Shown: positions 9,800 to 23,794 of the stretch, piece after piece
Numbering within the stretch: position 1 is the stretch's first letter
Layout: every line of letters starts with the position of its first letter
NCBI GenBank assembly: GCA_002633005.1
Contig: NMRA01000097.1
Location: 448,686 to 512,685 of the forward strand
DNA: 64,000 bases
DNA from: Phoronis australis
Lineage: Eukaryota > Phoronida > Phoronidae
Direction: 5' to 3'
Translations under genes and position numbers: made by a program
Notes under the pieces: generated by a model
Databases searched by the model: none
What the model saw: only the letters and a program-made list of their open reading frames with translations
What the model was told of the DNA's origin: nothing

Positions 9800-10839
9800 T
9801 CTGATATCATCAAGATCTTTAAGTCGGTAAATTTAGATATTCTCTTTAAATTTCTAAAAAAACTTGCATCAAACAAAGTTACACAACGTAGGACCTAACC
9901 TTTTTACCTATCCCTTCACCCGTTAGCGTTACAAATGTGCCAAGTAAATGAAAACAGTAATCATATCATTAAATTGCGAAAACACGTTGTCTTTTTCTTT
10001 AATTCAAGTTACATGTAGTTATTTGAAGGCAGAGCACACTTCTACTGACAGAATTCTAAGTGTACAGGGCCAAACACCAACTTCATTGGGACAAAAAGCC
10101 CATGTAGCTGTCTTGCCTCACCAGCATGGAGGCCTTTTACCCCCAGAAAACAGCCATCTAATTTTAACAATATACCGTACAAGAAAGGGAGATAAGTCAA
10201 AAAAATGACTCCAACAACAACTTCATACACTGGTTTAGCAGCAATTTCATCTGAAGTGTCAGTTATTATTAGTAAGGCATACGACATTAAAAGTAACGAA
10301 GTGTCGTCTTTACTAGAAAACCAACTTAAACAAAAAGCTTAGCTCATCAACATACCGTTGAAGTCTGAGTTCCAAAAAACCTGTCAGCAGACGATCGTGT
10401 AAAACCAGAAGACGTAAAGCACCACGTGGCTGTCTACGTTGTATAATTCCCGACTTGTGGGTTGTTGGCGTTTGTCCCCGCGTAAGCTTTTTGCACCATG
10501 TTATTCTAGAACTATTATACCTGCCTGGGAAGTAAGCCACTGGCAACTATTTTAGAGTTATATATCCGAAATTGGTGACTTGAAATGGAAGTGATGTAAG
10601 GATCTTAGCCAAACAAATGCAAACATTCATTGGACCCTCATAACACTAATGCCACCATGATGCTGATGGCACCTGCCTGCTCTCAGTCTAGTTCAGATGT
10701 GTTAAAATCAACTTAGTGAACACTGACTTGGGCAGATAGACAAATCGGTAATCAGCAGACCTATGTAGCGTTCATAAAGAACTGTTTCTCTGTTCAACAT
10801 ACATGTACATGTATGAATAAATAAAATAGGTAGGTGTTG
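9800..10839. other. Tigger 5' flank and intergenic DNA
   Basis: The 5' end of the Tigger element probably lies around 10080-10150. Nothing else was recognised. The 70-80 codon open frames on both strands have no motif. Confidence 0.35.
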
Positions 10840-11130
10840 GAATGCCGTGCAGTTACCGGCGGTTAAGACGGTAAATTAGTACAAAGTAAAAAGAGGAGCG
10901 TCGGTGCTCAACTATATTAAACATTTTCCAACCTTTGGGGGGCAAGCTTTTTACCAAGGCAGTGACGAACTGCGGATTAAATAGCTATAATGTATAAAGT
11001 AGAGGTCAACTGCGCTACTTTACATATCTATCTATTCTGCAGTCTGTTATCTTTCCCTTGATAAAGAGTTATTTCTTGAAACATGGATAATGCTTTGATA
11101 TACTTTAGTATCGACTCTCATCGTATTATT
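10840..11130. repeat. Two inverted pieces of the 6530-6660 repeat family
   Basis: 10850-10930 (cagttaccggcgg, then gaggagcgtcggtgctc, then tatattaaacatttt) follows 6535-6620 in the same orientation. 11049-11125 (cccttgataaagagttatttcttgaaacatgg, shown here as two blocks: cccttgataaagag and cttgaaacatgg, then actttagtatcgactctc) follows its reverse complement. The two pieces thus face each other across about 120 bases. Head-to-head partial copies are common for Penelope-like elements, but no reverse transcriptase is present. Confidence 0.4.
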
Positions 11131-11140
11131 TATACATGAA

Positions 11141-14100
11141 ATATTTAACATCTGATCGTGTGTAGATTTACGAACAGGAACCTTGTTAAACTATAGCCGC
11201 CGACAAGCCAAGCTTGATTCGCCCACACACGAGACAACGGTTTCATCCGCCAACTTGGATATGTGTAACTACAAGTAGGTAGCTTGAACACACCGATTCA
11301 TGTACAGTGTACGTTCCCCCAAAAATGGACAGGAGAGTAAGAGATGTTGAACTCCATTGTTCCTTTTTTGTATGCCATTTTAAATACATGTACCTTCACC
11401 ATTAACAAAAGCTCAGATTTATTCACGAAAAGCTCCCGTGAACGGGTTTTGAGTGTTTCTAACATTGCTAAAGGAGTTTACTATGAGGTACTTTTCAAGG
11501 CCAGCTACGTAAGTCGACAACAGAGTCAGTATTCAATAAACATTTGTCTTCCCACAAAAGCAAAGTGTTACGCCCATTCCAATAATTACAAATCCTTGCT
11601 ATTGCCAATCATCCCTACATCGGCAGGCCAGCGAACGCCGGGTTTGAGGATTAAAAAACTCCTTTGTCCAAACAACCCAAACTATTCACTGACTCCCGAG
11701 TGTATTATGAAGTGTTGTTTTCGCCATATACTCGCTCTATATTATTTTAAGAGACATATACATTTGATGGTGGGGTCCTTCAGAGCGCAATGTAATAACC
11801 TGCTTGTTTATTCTAGTTTAATACAAGCAAAGGCGCAGCCGCTGCGATTTCACAACTTGAAAGCGTGGTCTCGTGAATTGCAAGAGGTGGCGGCCAGATC
11901 TGACATATGTTGAAGTATTTTGACTCTTGACTCTTTGGTGTGAGCTGTCATCTCTGCTGTCGTTCACTTAAAGCAAGCAGCTAAGCTGGCAGCTATCCAT
12001 CTGCGTTGTCCCTTACGTAGATAAGGCCATCACTTTTGGCTTTCACACCAGTCCACTCGTATTGCCTCACGTTGAATCTGGATAATTTCGGACAAGTTCC
12101 TAAAGTGAAAGATCACCTTCGTTATTTGCTGAAGAATTAAGTTGTGCGGAAACGTTACTCTACTTAAGTATATTGTCGGTTGCCAAATACATTTTAAAAG
12201 CATATCCAAATATAAATAATTTTCTAAGCACACATAGACATGCACCACAGGTAGGGGGATAGGTTGGAACGAGGAGGGGAGAACATTCAGAGCGTGAATA
12301 ATGAAGGTCAGGACGAGGGTAGGGGGAGTAGCAGAGAAGCGGCTGCAGGAGGGAGAACGGGTGGTAAGAACAAATGGTAAGTTTTCGGCGGACGGATCGA
12401 TGGTGAGACAAATGCGAATTACGAAGGCCTTGGAGACAACTACGTGGAATATAAAATTTCCGTCAGCTTTGTTTCGAGTACGACGCAGGACCAGTATACT
12501 TGCAGCCCAGATAATTCAATGTAAATGAAAGAGGTAAACATGCCAACGTCTGACCACAGCACACTTAGATTTCACCACACTACGTGTGGAAATGAATGTA
12601 TGCCGGAGTCTGCACTCTGGATATGACCTTGTGACCACAAATTGAGGTAGACCAGATTGTATATTGCAGGGTTGTAATCATGACAAACTGAATAGTTTTA
12701 ATACAGCCTTTTTGGTAGTATCTGCAAATCCTTGGAATGTTGACGGATGCAGTATTCCCGATTGAGTTCATAATTTGCATGTTGCCTTGCACCATAGTAT
12801 AGGTAGTTATGCCGCAATGTTGCTGAAGGCTCGGTTTTTTTTTCGTTTATCATGAGAAACTTGACGTGAGAGGAACTAAAAGACGAGCAAAATGAATTTC
12901 ACATCATCTGATGTTAAACTAGATAATTAGCTTTAAAAAGCAGTTGGTTATTGCAAATAACTGTATTTTGTGCAAGTAAATATTTTTCAACTACTTTTTT
13001 GTTTTTCTTTGTTGACTTACCATTGCTTTAGTGAGGGCAGTAAAGTGGGGTACACAAAAACGCGAATTCTGTTCAAGTTCAAAGAATTACTTTTAGAAAA
13101 CACCGAGAGTACCGTACAAAACATTATCATTGTTCTAGATTTGGACTTTGTTCTTTCATTTCATCCATAGTTTAATTTGGCAAAACATAACTGCTCCTCA
13201 CAATTTTGAAATCATCGGTCCTTGTCAGCTTTCGAAAACGTCCTTCAGGCGTCGCTAGTAATTGGTCATAAGACGCTATTTTTGCCAAGATCTTACTTTG
13301 CACTTTGATGTAACAGGTCAATGTCACTGGACGCAATTGATGGATAACATGACAGGGTGAAAGAGTTTGCTATATCGGCTCACATCTCAGAGATTAGAAA
13401 ACATCAAAATGGCGGGATCGGAGAACATCAGATGTTCATTCGCAGGACGATCCAGCTGTAAGTGCTCATCAGCCGGCGACGAATTTCCTGTTGCCGGTTA
13501 AGACTTCTAAAAATAATACGGCAAGCCATATGGGAGAAATTAATGTGACTGAAGACGTTGGAGAATATCATTTGTTAATCAACAGAAGAGTAATCGAGCA
13601 ACGTTCCTTAACTAGTTATAGTTATAAAGTCAGACGAGCTCACAGCCTCACACCGCTTCGATTGTTTGAGGTTTCTGTCGAAGAAAACACTGCTGTTGTC
13701 CAGGTCATCATGGTCAACGTGGTGCAAGCATCCAAGTCGAGCAGACCGGTGAGCCTGAAGTTCTCGAGTGAAGTGAACTGTTTTATAAATGCGATCTTAT
13801 AGGCGCAGGTGAAAAATCTGACAGCTAAAGCGTTACTAGTAATTATGATTATACTTCTGGCATAATCAATAGTGAGTGTTTCAAGGGGACCGTGGTCCCC
13901 TGTTCATTACAAAATGAGTTTTCCACCAGTGGCAAATCTTTTCAATTTTGCGTTTACCTTCCCCGCCCCTTATTTGCAAAGTTTAGGCACTCATTTCTCC
14001 CCAACCCCAGCGGCGTTAGTCAACAACAGTTGCCTAAAAAGGTGGAATTCTTTGTTGAAAATTGATAATCTTACTCTACACTTGAAAAGTATTCAAAAAT

Positions 14101-14543
14101 ATCTTTTCGTCATGGAGGCTCACAACGCATCGCTCTAGCTACTCTGAATGACAGTGACTTCCACTTGCACTCAGTTGTCATGAAGGGGAATACCATGCTA
14201 TTTTATAGTTTTGATGTGTACAGTACCAATGCCATAATCTCTAGGCTTGCGGTAGACTTTTAAGGTTTTTAGCCAAAACTGCTACTATTAGGGACCTACA
14301 CATGGACCACAAAGAAATATGGGGGTTATAGCCCTCCACTTTTGTCAGTGATGCGCCGCCGATGTTACATTGACCGACCTTTTTATTTGTCATCTTATGC
14401 ACAGGTCCATTTTACAATGTGCTGTCGGATAAGACGTTTGCCTTATGAAAAAACAAATGATAAACGTTCCAAGGTCGTATAGTAGCCTAATAAGTTGGAG
14501 GGAATGCCAGGCTACATGGGTTTTGCTATGACCTACCGGTAGT
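11141..14543. other. Intergenic or intronic DNA, nothing recognised
   Basis: Contains a 189-codon open frame (11344-11913) and a 103-codon frame (13491-13802), both on plus. Neither shows a domain, a signal peptide, or splice sites in useful places. If gene B extends this far, this is intron or downstream DNA. Confidence 0.4.
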
Positions 14544-14755
14544 ACATTTGGGCAGAGGTTTTCCTCGACCCGAGTGGGTATGCTGGGCACATCAGCATTT
14601 GAAAGATGTTTTCCTTTACATATTGGGCAGGGGTTCCCTCTATCCTCGGGTTACGACGTGAGTACACCGGTCTCATGGGCATCTCATTGATGTTGTAAAA
14701 AACATTGGGTAGGGATTCCTGCTATCGCCGGGTTTCGGCTGGCATTTTGATGAGC
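14544..14755. repeat. Three diverged tandem copies of a 74-84 bp unit
   Basis: Units start at 14544, 14618 and 14702. Each opens with 'acat(at)ttggg(c/t)ag', followed by a cctc/cctgctatc.tcgggt block and a later 'catttga' or 'catttTga' block. The copies are strongly diverged, so the duplication is old. Confidence 0.5.
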
Positions 14756-17434
14756 AAGACATTTGTGTCCAAAAACGTTAAACAAACCTTGTGGCTAGCA
14801 AGATAAAGCTAAATGGTGAAGAGTAGGTTATAGAAAACTCATAAAATAATGAACTGATATTTATTTTATTCCTTGCATTCTTTCGGCAGCCAAATTTCAA
14901 ACTTCTTACACTGGCGCGCGACATATAGCGAACTGACTAGATATGACACGTGACGTATTTTCATTTAAAAAAAGATAACACACTCGTTCAAATCGCGTGG
15001 TCTGCGAGTTTTACTCCATAAAAAGAACATCTATCAAGGTCAACTCTCAAACAATATAAGGAACTACAAATTATGTACTGAAACTGGTAATGGGTTAGGA
15101 GAGGCTCACATAATTTGAAAATTATGATTTTATACCTTGTGTTCACACTGAATGTTTCAGACAGCACAACTAGGACCAGTTTTACCTCCTGGGTAATTAA
15201 TGCCGTCGCACCGGCTCACCCCATGTCGCCAGTGTAAAAAGGTTTTAGGAGACTCGGTCACGTTTGTCGGAAAAATAGTCTTCTAGTCGTATTTGACATT
15301 TTCACTTGCAGACGACAAGTGGCAGCAACTACACAAGATCTCGCTTTGAAGCGCGAAATCACATTACCAAGACCACAGACACCCCTACACAGCTGAACAT
15401 TTTGATGTGGTAAAAAGTGATTTTAGGGGCATTGGTGGACATGAAATGGTACATGTACTTCCCTTGCTATTTTTTGGACTGGGAATCGAAGTAACAATGC
15501 GGTTTGCAGCACTACTAGATTCGATCTGCCTGTGATTCGACACTCGCTCATGTTTCCCTGTCAATTTGGTAAGCATTCGCCAAGTTGGTGAACGGACTCT
15601 TGCCGTCGTCGGTGCTGCACTGAATTTGCCAATGGCGAGCGGCTACCACAAGCCTAGACTCTGTACCCCAATACGTTGTTGTAGGCTTGTACCCCTTTCG
15701 TTTTTGAATTACAATGAATCTTTGTTTTTAGGAATACTGAGCTGCTGGAAATCTTACGGAAATGAGAATCTCATGTTTCCCGCCTTCTTGTCAGTGCTAA
15801 CACTCCAGTTGTCAAATTGACAACACTAGAAGAAACCTGGGGGACATGATCTCCAAAACTTTTGGTGCAAGATGGCTCAAGGTCTTGACTGTTTGTATGG
15901 AAGGACCCCGATTTTCATTTGGCTCCAAGACAGAGCTGAATACCCCGACCGAAGAAGCAATTTGGCAATTAAGCAGTGTATGACGGCGTCATATAAAAAT
16001 GGACTGCAACAATTTCTTGATATACAACAAAAGATAAACAATTTGCGCATATGTCAGCTGTCTAGGCATGTTACGCAATTTTACCTACTCTTTGGAAAAT
16101 GACATGCACAAATATGCAAGCTTCTTTTTTTAATTGCTGAAGCCATCATGACAAGTTATGTAATAAGCTGTTTTAGCCTACTGCAGTCCTGTGATTAATT
16201 TCTCATCGAGGCTGGGACACGTAAGGTCAAACAAATATATTTTGAAACAAAGTCTAGGATACTTGTTTGATTCACTCACGCTGCGTAGAGTGTCATGGCT
16301 GAAGATCGCTTGAGGATTCTTACCAAGCATTCCCAAAATACGATTTCAATTCCAAGAGTAATTTCACCAGTGTAAAGCGCATGCTGACAATGACTAGTTG
16401 TGTTGCTTTCAACGGCTCTTTGATGTATCGCTAAATATTGCTGTACCTAGTTTTAACAATCGTTATCGTAAAGTCGAAAATAAAATATTAAACTTTGGAC
16501 AAAATGAATTCATCCATGGTCTTTAAAAATCATTTTTCTTGATTGTCCATAAGTTCCTGCAAATATAATCTTCAGCACCCCATGTGTAAGACAAAGACAA
16601 AAACATGCAGCAAGTCTAATCCGTTTTTCTCACGGAAGTTAAGTATTTTTTGTTTTACCATATTGCCGAACATACGTCTGCTCATGCATCCAAGAAACAG
16701 AAACATGTTACCGGTTAAATGCCTAAATGAAATAGTAGTAGTGAGAACACAGGGTCCTGGTAATATTGAGGTGGGGGAACATAGGGCTTGGATAATATCG
16801 GGACCACAGAACAGCGAGAGCACCAAAACCAAACCTACGTATACCACCGACTTAGAAAAAATATTCCCAAGAGAAGACCTGCATAAGCAATCAAAGCCGA
16901 TATGTATTAGGTTTGGTTCTCAAATAATACACAGTGTAAAGTTACACTATGTTTAAGGACTGCGACGTAGAAAACTACCGATGCGGCTTTTATAAATTAT
17001 CCACGTCTCGGTCCCTATGTTAAGCTTTCCACATGCAGTAGGCCAGCAGGTTAACCAATGGAAACCTCTTCCATATTTGAGATGAAACTGAGCTAAATTG
17101 AACAACAGTGCCACGACGGCGAAGGAAATTGTAGAACCTCATTGAGCGCGACCTCCGGCGTCACGAAATTTTGCAGTCATTTCTGATTTCAAATTAGCAT
17201 GTCAGTAGAACAGTTTCTCACTAAAGGTGTGAACTTGATAAATTATCTAATGTACCAGAGAGTGACACCTTCATAAAACATCGTATTCTGTTGCTTAAGA
17301 ATGACTTTGACAGGATCATCTTAGTGTTCAGAAATGCATGCATAAAGCATCACCCTAAATCAAGTACATCGGTAAAATGCACAGTTCATATAAACGCATC
17401 TTGACAGTCAAAGCTGTTCTTAAACGTTCCTTAC
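14756..17434. other. Nothing recognised; may hold gene B's later introns
   Basis: Gene B continues past 17435 on the minus strand, but I found no exon with the required phase 1 start here. The 137-codon plus frame (16543-16956) and its 91-codon antisense partner lack motifs. Confidence 0.35.
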
Positions 17435-17602
17435 CTGGGCAATACCCCCATATCTGGTCGCTGTCGTAATTTGAGGTGGTCGCACACCACAAATGATTGG
17501 GATCATTCTCAATGCAGGTACTGTACGACAAGCCCTTGTAAACGAACGGGAACGTGCACGGTGTACCTGCAGCATTACCGCCATAAGTTGGCAGGTCGGT
17601 AT
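17435..17602 (-). CDS. Gene B exon: fibronectin type II domain
   Basis: The acceptor (ctgtggaaag reversed to tttccacag on minus) and the donor G|GTAAGG bracket 168 bases, phase 1 to 1. The product reads TDLPTYGGNAAGTPCTFPFV, then YKGLSYSTCIEND, LWCATTSNYDSD and IWGYCPG. The order C-TFPF-Y-G-C-WCATT-YD-D-WGYC is diagnostic of an FN2 module, with all four cysteines present. FN2 modules bind collagen or glycans outside cells. One FN2 per exon with 1-1 phase is the standard shuffling unit. The phase matches both 24602 and 38776 upstream, so alternative joining is possible. No downstream exon was found. Confidence 0.88.
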
Positions 17603-19580
17603 CTGTGGAAAGTAACATCCCAATACGTTTCATGAATTACTATAAATACTTATCCACAAGTAGACAAGGCAAAATGATTAAAGTTATGTCAGAGCTATGT
17701 GTGCTGTATGATGGCATTGGTTAACGCCCCAACCTTCGTATGGTCTTCCAGTCTTTAGTGTGCGCCACCTTGTGTTTGCTATGGGAACAAGTAATTTGCT
17801 TTTCTGCCTATGTCTCGTACTGTAGTAGCAACATTTAAGCACATTTCGGGAACTTACCTTGATGGCAAAAAGAGTGCACGATGAAGCACTATACATTGTA
17901 TAATTGAGTCAAAGCATGCTATTTACAGATACCAGTCACATCTTAGCTCTTTTTGAGAGCGACATATTTAGGTTCTAGATACTGATTCGGAAATGTTGAG
18001 TATTGACCAATCTCCTGCCTTTGTATCTTAGATGAAACTAACTTAAAAAAACGAAATTTGGTGTTATTATTGACCTTAGGTCAACAAAAAACATCGAAAT
18101 CGCACAACTGGCTATAACTCTATACCAACGTATGCATGCAATGTAGTTCAAAATAAAGCTTTAAAATGCATAATGTTTCAGAGGAAACCAAATTACCTTG
18201 GCAGCGCAACAGTAATGACGGTAGGATTAAAGGTTGAATATCAAAAATGTTTAGTGCATGTACATTTAGGCGGTAGCCTCATAACACAGCTTAAATTACA
18301 ACTTTACATTGATCTTTGCACTGTTGTTTAGTTCACAAAGGTTATGGCTTTGAAAAAAAGTAACTACAGTGGCATCATCTGTCATATGCGTCAGCAAATT
18401 TCTGCGCAAACCACCAAGAACATGTCAGTGACACAAAAATGAATATCGTTTTCTATTTGAATAGGATTGGTTACTCCACAAATTTGCTCATTCTTGGTTA
18501 CAACGTTGTGTAGAAGTCTAATAAGCAAGACATTTATGTGTCAAATAACTACAAACTCATATGCAACTTTAAGGTACAGGATTACAAGACTCGTGAGATG
18601 GCATTGATACAATAGAAAGTCTTGTAATAAGCTCTTATCTCATATTTCTCAGATTTTCATGATGATAACAATCTTGATTCATCCAAACAATAAAGAAATG
18701 TCCCCTCAAGATACCCAAATTTTTTAGTAACACTTTCACCGTTCAACCCATTATTACCAGTACACAATCAAAACAAGAGTCTCCGCAACTTTCTTCCACA
18801 ACTGACTAAATCTTATATTATTCCTCAAAACATAATTCACGCCTTCTCTCAACCACAAAAATTCAAATGTTACAAAATTATTCAGAAAAATGCTCAATAC
18901 CAAACTGCAAAATATATGCATCTCAGCATCTCTAAATTTTTAACAATTTAATAGTATTGGAGATATGTATCTTACAGTACCTATCATCCTGATTTTTGTT
19001 TCCCTTTGCTGTTTAATGAACTTCATACAATCATATAGTGTTGCCTGTCTAGACATTTTTTAATTTTTGTTTTTATTTTTTTTACTTTGTAATGTGGTTC
19101 TTCTTATAGTAAAATACAACAGCATAACGTAATCCTTGTTTTTTTTTCTTTATATTATTCGAAATATGTACCTAATTTTAGTTTCTCCCATAATTGCATC
19201 GGTAGTTTACATGATAGTCCCTAGGTATTTGTCCCTGTACTTGTACACATTTTACATAGATTTATAATCATTTTGTTGATACTCAACACAGGTTATGTTT
19301 CGCTCATTGTAGACATGAATACTTAGTTTATTTTCGACTAATTGCATGTGTAGATATAGATGTCTTTCACCCAACGGCTCCCGTGCCACTTTGAAACCCC
19401 CCTTGCCTTGTTTTGATATTTCTAAAGTAATCAATGACTATTATACATATAGTCTTAGTAAACCTTAGATTAGTTTTTTACCTTCGACTTCCTCGGGTTC
19501 CACTGTTGTCACTTTAAGTTGCACTTAGGAAGTATGAACGACTTGTCTAGATGTATAGCAATTATGAAGAGGTAAATAAA

Positions 19581-19619
19581 CTATCTATCTATCTATCTAT
19601 ATAATTATATATCTATCTA
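19581..19619. repeat. (CTAT)n microsatellite
   Basis: Five perfect ctat units are followed by ataattatat and two more atct units. A short simple repeat inside the presumed gene B intron. Confidence 0.9.
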
Positions 19620-20408
19620 CCAATCTGTCTTTACTATCTACTGCATTGAGGGAAAAGTGTACATGTACGTAACCTCACCATGATACAATACATGCACGTG
19701 CAATGATATTTATTCCCGGGTATATGAGAGAATTTGACTTTCAAAGTCTAAATTGAAGCTGACCGCTTTCACTGAAATGGTAACCGTGTGTCTGCCTTCG
19801 TATAAAAGTGATGCCAAAAATTTTGAATGAAATTAGACCAATTGGCTGAAAACTGCAACTTCAAAAGTAACGATCAAATCACATCTAATTAGTACATAAT
19901 TTCTGGGTAGGGAGTTACATCACCCTGTAATGCCGCAGGCATCACCCGCCAGAGAGTTACGTGTTTCAGTTTGTCTGATTTGCCCATCCGGAAATAAAAC
20001 TAAAACGAAATATAAAAAGAAAAAGACGAAATGTCTATGGTTAGTAATACGTTATTTGGTTTCATTTCATTTTGATTGATGTGATAATTGATATTAACTA
20101 GTTTTATGGAAAGTCGAATAATATAGCTAGCTGATCAATATTTAAAAGATTTTGAGTTTTTGGAAAATTGAGCATGCAGTTTAACCCAACATAATTGTAA
20201 ATCAAACATTTGTTATTAAGTGTCTCCCATGTTTTAAACGCATCAATCCTTTGATTACTCTGACTTATATCGTCCGCCAGCATATCAATTTGTAAAGCTA
20301 TAAGTATAGTGGGTGTTTTACTACTCATTATAGTTACTTACCAGTATTAACAACTTTTCATTTGAAATGAGCTTCGAAAACATGACTTAAATTAAATACT
20401 TATTAAGG

Positions 20409-20605
20409 TATTGCCCGGACTATACCACACTTGCGATTCATTAATCTGTCCATCAATTATTTATATCGTGGTCTATCCTATATATATATATATATATATA
20501 TATAGGATATACCACTCAATCAATTTATATAAATGTAAATTGATTGAGTGGTATATCATATATATATATATATATATACGATGGACCATATTGTCTGGAC
20601 AATAG
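20409..20605. repeat. AT-rich long palindrome with TA-repeat arms
   Basis: The core is a perfect hairpin: gatataccactcaatcaatt and its complement flank a loop of about 15-20 bases near 20530. Outside lie (TA)n tracts of about 20-30 bases on both sides. Further out, 'ggtctatcc'/'gatggacc' and 'ttgcccggactata'/'tattgtctggacaa' also pair. The whole 197 bases can fold on itself. It looks like a palindromic MITE; no target-site duplication was clear. Confidence 0.75.
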
Positions 20606-23600
20606 CTATTTAAGAATTCAATTTAAGTCCTTTTTTCGAACCTCATTTATTTGAGTAAATCTCATTTCAAATGAGAAGATATTTATTGGTTTTCGGTTTA
20701 ATGTAAGCTGCATTAAACTTCGTGTATGCCTATATTCTATGACTATTTTGCACTCTTTGCACTGCATACAGAACGCACCAAAATTATCATACATTGCACG
20801 GACATCATTAAACTATTATATATTTAAGGTTAAATTGCTTTTAAATCTTGCTGCGTATTTATCACATTCCTATTTAGTCTAGTATCGGATAAAACACGGT
20901 GTAAATTGTATGCGAACTTTTCTCTCGGTCAGCTTTTTAACTGGCTTTTTGAACTGTTCTTCAACCCTGGGATTCACCACCATTAATTTTTCTACAGAAT
21001 AGAATCATGTAAAGTTTACATATGTATGTTGTCAATGACGGTTACGATTTCAGTAGATTTCGTTTTCCAATCGGGTAATCTTCAGTAACATAGAATTTAG
21101 CATAATTAATAATTGAACCTTTGATTGGCCAGCTCCTCCAAGTTTTACAGTATTTGCTTTTAAACAGCACCAACTTGAAGTTGTCAATGTATACAACGAG
21201 ATGCTGGAGTCAGTAATATGAAACCAGTTTTTCGGCATTGCACAACAGTCCCATTCTACAAATTATATCTATTGAGACATGCTGGCAGTTTCGGGCTTCG
21301 TTTCATAAATGAGAGCACAATTGACAGAGTCAGATGCTACAATCCGTGCATCAAACAAGGTCTCTGCACATCCAAAACTAGTTTTCCTGCGCCCACATTG
21401 GATTCGCACCGACTGACGTACATGCCAGCAAGGCATAAGTATATTTCGATGTTAATTTGTATTCAATGTGTTTGTTACTGCAGATGATGATTTAGAGCTT
21501 TCATGTATCGTCACGTGACTTTGTCTTAGAAACAGTGTTTCTTTTTATAATAGATGAAAAACATTCTGTTATTTATTGAACTTAAGTTGTATCTTTGGCT
21601 GGACTGCAACATTAAACATAATACCACAGACTGATTTTATTCATGCAATCCTGAATTTGGATAAAAATATCGATTTTTCATGCCCCACACGGTATTTCTG
21701 ATCCATACGTTGAATGCTTTGTACCTGCGCCATGTATAAGATACCTTTTACCATTCTCTTGTATTTCTAATGTAATGCCTGACTCACAAAACACACGTGT
21801 AAGTCCAGACACTTAGTTCTTTCACTTATATGAAATCGCCGGGGACATAATGCAAAACTACGTAAAATCGGTAATGGCTGCAGTAAATTAAAAAAAACAT
21901 ACGTGAGACATTTTTTTCGGCGTCTTAACATCGTTTTTCCATTTTCCGACATGTTTGTCCGGGGGTTGCACGGGGGGTCGTTGTTCGACTAGACTAAAGA
22001 GGAATCGTGTTTTACTATCCGATTCATTTCTCTGAATCGTCGTACGGTTCACATTCAATGGTATTGGAAGGAATACTCTTGAGGAAGAGGCCCAGTTGTC
22101 ACAGAGCACTTAGTAGGTTGTTTGCTCTAATGGTCTCCTCCATTTCTATGAACTCACGCATTCCTCCTAGTGCCGTGGTGGCAACCAGCCCAGACCGATC
22201 CCAAATACACCTGGCTTCGGGCTCGCCATGTCTTATCTCGGATCTCATCGGCCACGTTTAGGGTCTAAGATGCGGAGAATAAAGCCAATTGGCAGGTCAC
22301 CATCGTCAAGTCAACGACAACAGCAATTTGATTAAACTGCCCATGACGTATGAGCGCCTGCATACTCGACAACAATGTTGCTGCCAGCTTAGCAGTGTAC
22401 TGATATCGCAACCTGTGCTTAGACACTGCCTTAAGATGTAAAAATAGGGTTGACTGCGCTTACGTGCGCCTACTCCCCACTATAGCGTAAATTGCGGTGC
22501 GCACGAGCTACGTTCTACTGCAGGTCCCATTTTTCTGATGCGTAGATCCTGTTTTGCGGCGAGTCTGTCAGATTGGGAGGACCGACGGTCATGTTGTTTC
22601 TCACCCGTGACGTAACCCGGTTTTGGCATATTTTCATGTTGAAACATGCATTAAAAACGACACCTCCTTGCAATTCTCTGAAACAACATGATACTCTTTA
22701 ACCTCGACAATCCTCAATGGATTCCAGGAAGATTTGAAAACTTGTTTCAAAGTTCGGTAAATAGGCAACATGGCCGACGCTTTTAAGTCTTACATTTTTA
22801 ACCCTTATTAAATGGTTAGAAAACAATCTAAGGACCCATGCAGTACTTATCCCATATCTAATACACAATCCGTAGTCGAAGAAAGTTCACATGAACTCGT
22901 CACTCAACAATCTGGCCCAAATATTACACCGCCATTTTGAACTAACCGCAAAACCGGAAATCCAATTCATTCAGGAACCCAGGCTAAGTATACGCCGGCT
23001 GTGCGACTGGAGCAGCGTCTGCTACCAGCCTTCAAACAGGGATAAAATAATCGACCGCGGACGTCAACTTTACGAAAACCAAAATAGGGACAATTTGTAC
23101 TGAAAACGTTTATGAAATGTGGTAAAATACATTTTGACAGAAATTATTTTGCCGGGCTCGGAGGTATGTATTGTAAGTTTGTTTTTGTGAATTTTGAAAA
23201 TATATTGTTTCTGATAATTGAATATCAAAGCCAATTTAGCAAGTGATTATTTTCCCGGCGAAAATTCGAAAATTCACGGCGATTGCAGGCCGGCTTCTGT
23301 GTCCTGGCAGAAAAATCAAACACATATGTGGGGCTCACTGTCAGTTTTGAGATAAAACTTGTTTTTGTTTGGCGAAACATCGCCTTATGTGATTATTTTT
23401 TTTTCTATTTTACATTTCTAAACGGCCAGTAAAGCCTGTGCCGTTCTGCTGCTAATTACTCATGGCGCTCGCAGGTCCGGGTAGTCACCTTGCCATGGCA
23501 ATGGCTCACTTCAGGCTGGTAATTTACAACAATTTCAAAATATGACGATCCAGATAAGGCATCTGCTGATTATGAAACTTTTTCCCTCTAATTTATTACC

Positions 23601-23638
23601 TAAGCGGGTACCGTTGCTGAAATTTGACCTACCCTGGC

Positions 23639-23794
23639 CAGGGGCGGATCCAGGATTTTTAGTTAGGGGGGCCAAGCCAGTGTATTAGCCAGGATTTTGC
23701 CCGTGAGACATTCGCCCTCCCGAACTGCCAATTGGAATCTGGGAGAATTTTAGGGGGGCTATGGCACCCTTGGCCCCCTCTAAATCCGCCACTG
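23639..23794. mobile_element. MITE, second copy, with 5-bp target-site duplication
   Basis: Starts caggggcggatccagg and ends aaatccgccactg, flanked by 'ctggc' at 23634-23638 and 23795-23799. Its reverse complement matches the copy at 9398-9557 along its length. It lies in the presumed gene B intron. Non-coding. Confidence 0.85.

Noticed and set aside
11344-11913. 189-codon plus-strand open frame
   Set aside because: No domain, repeat or signal peptide, no sign of splice sites where needed, and AT-rich low-constraint composition. Most likely a chance frame.
16543-16956. 137-codon plus frame and 91-codon minus frame with a signal-like start
   Set aside because: Overlap each other on opposite strands, have no motif, and do not fit gene B's phase requirement.
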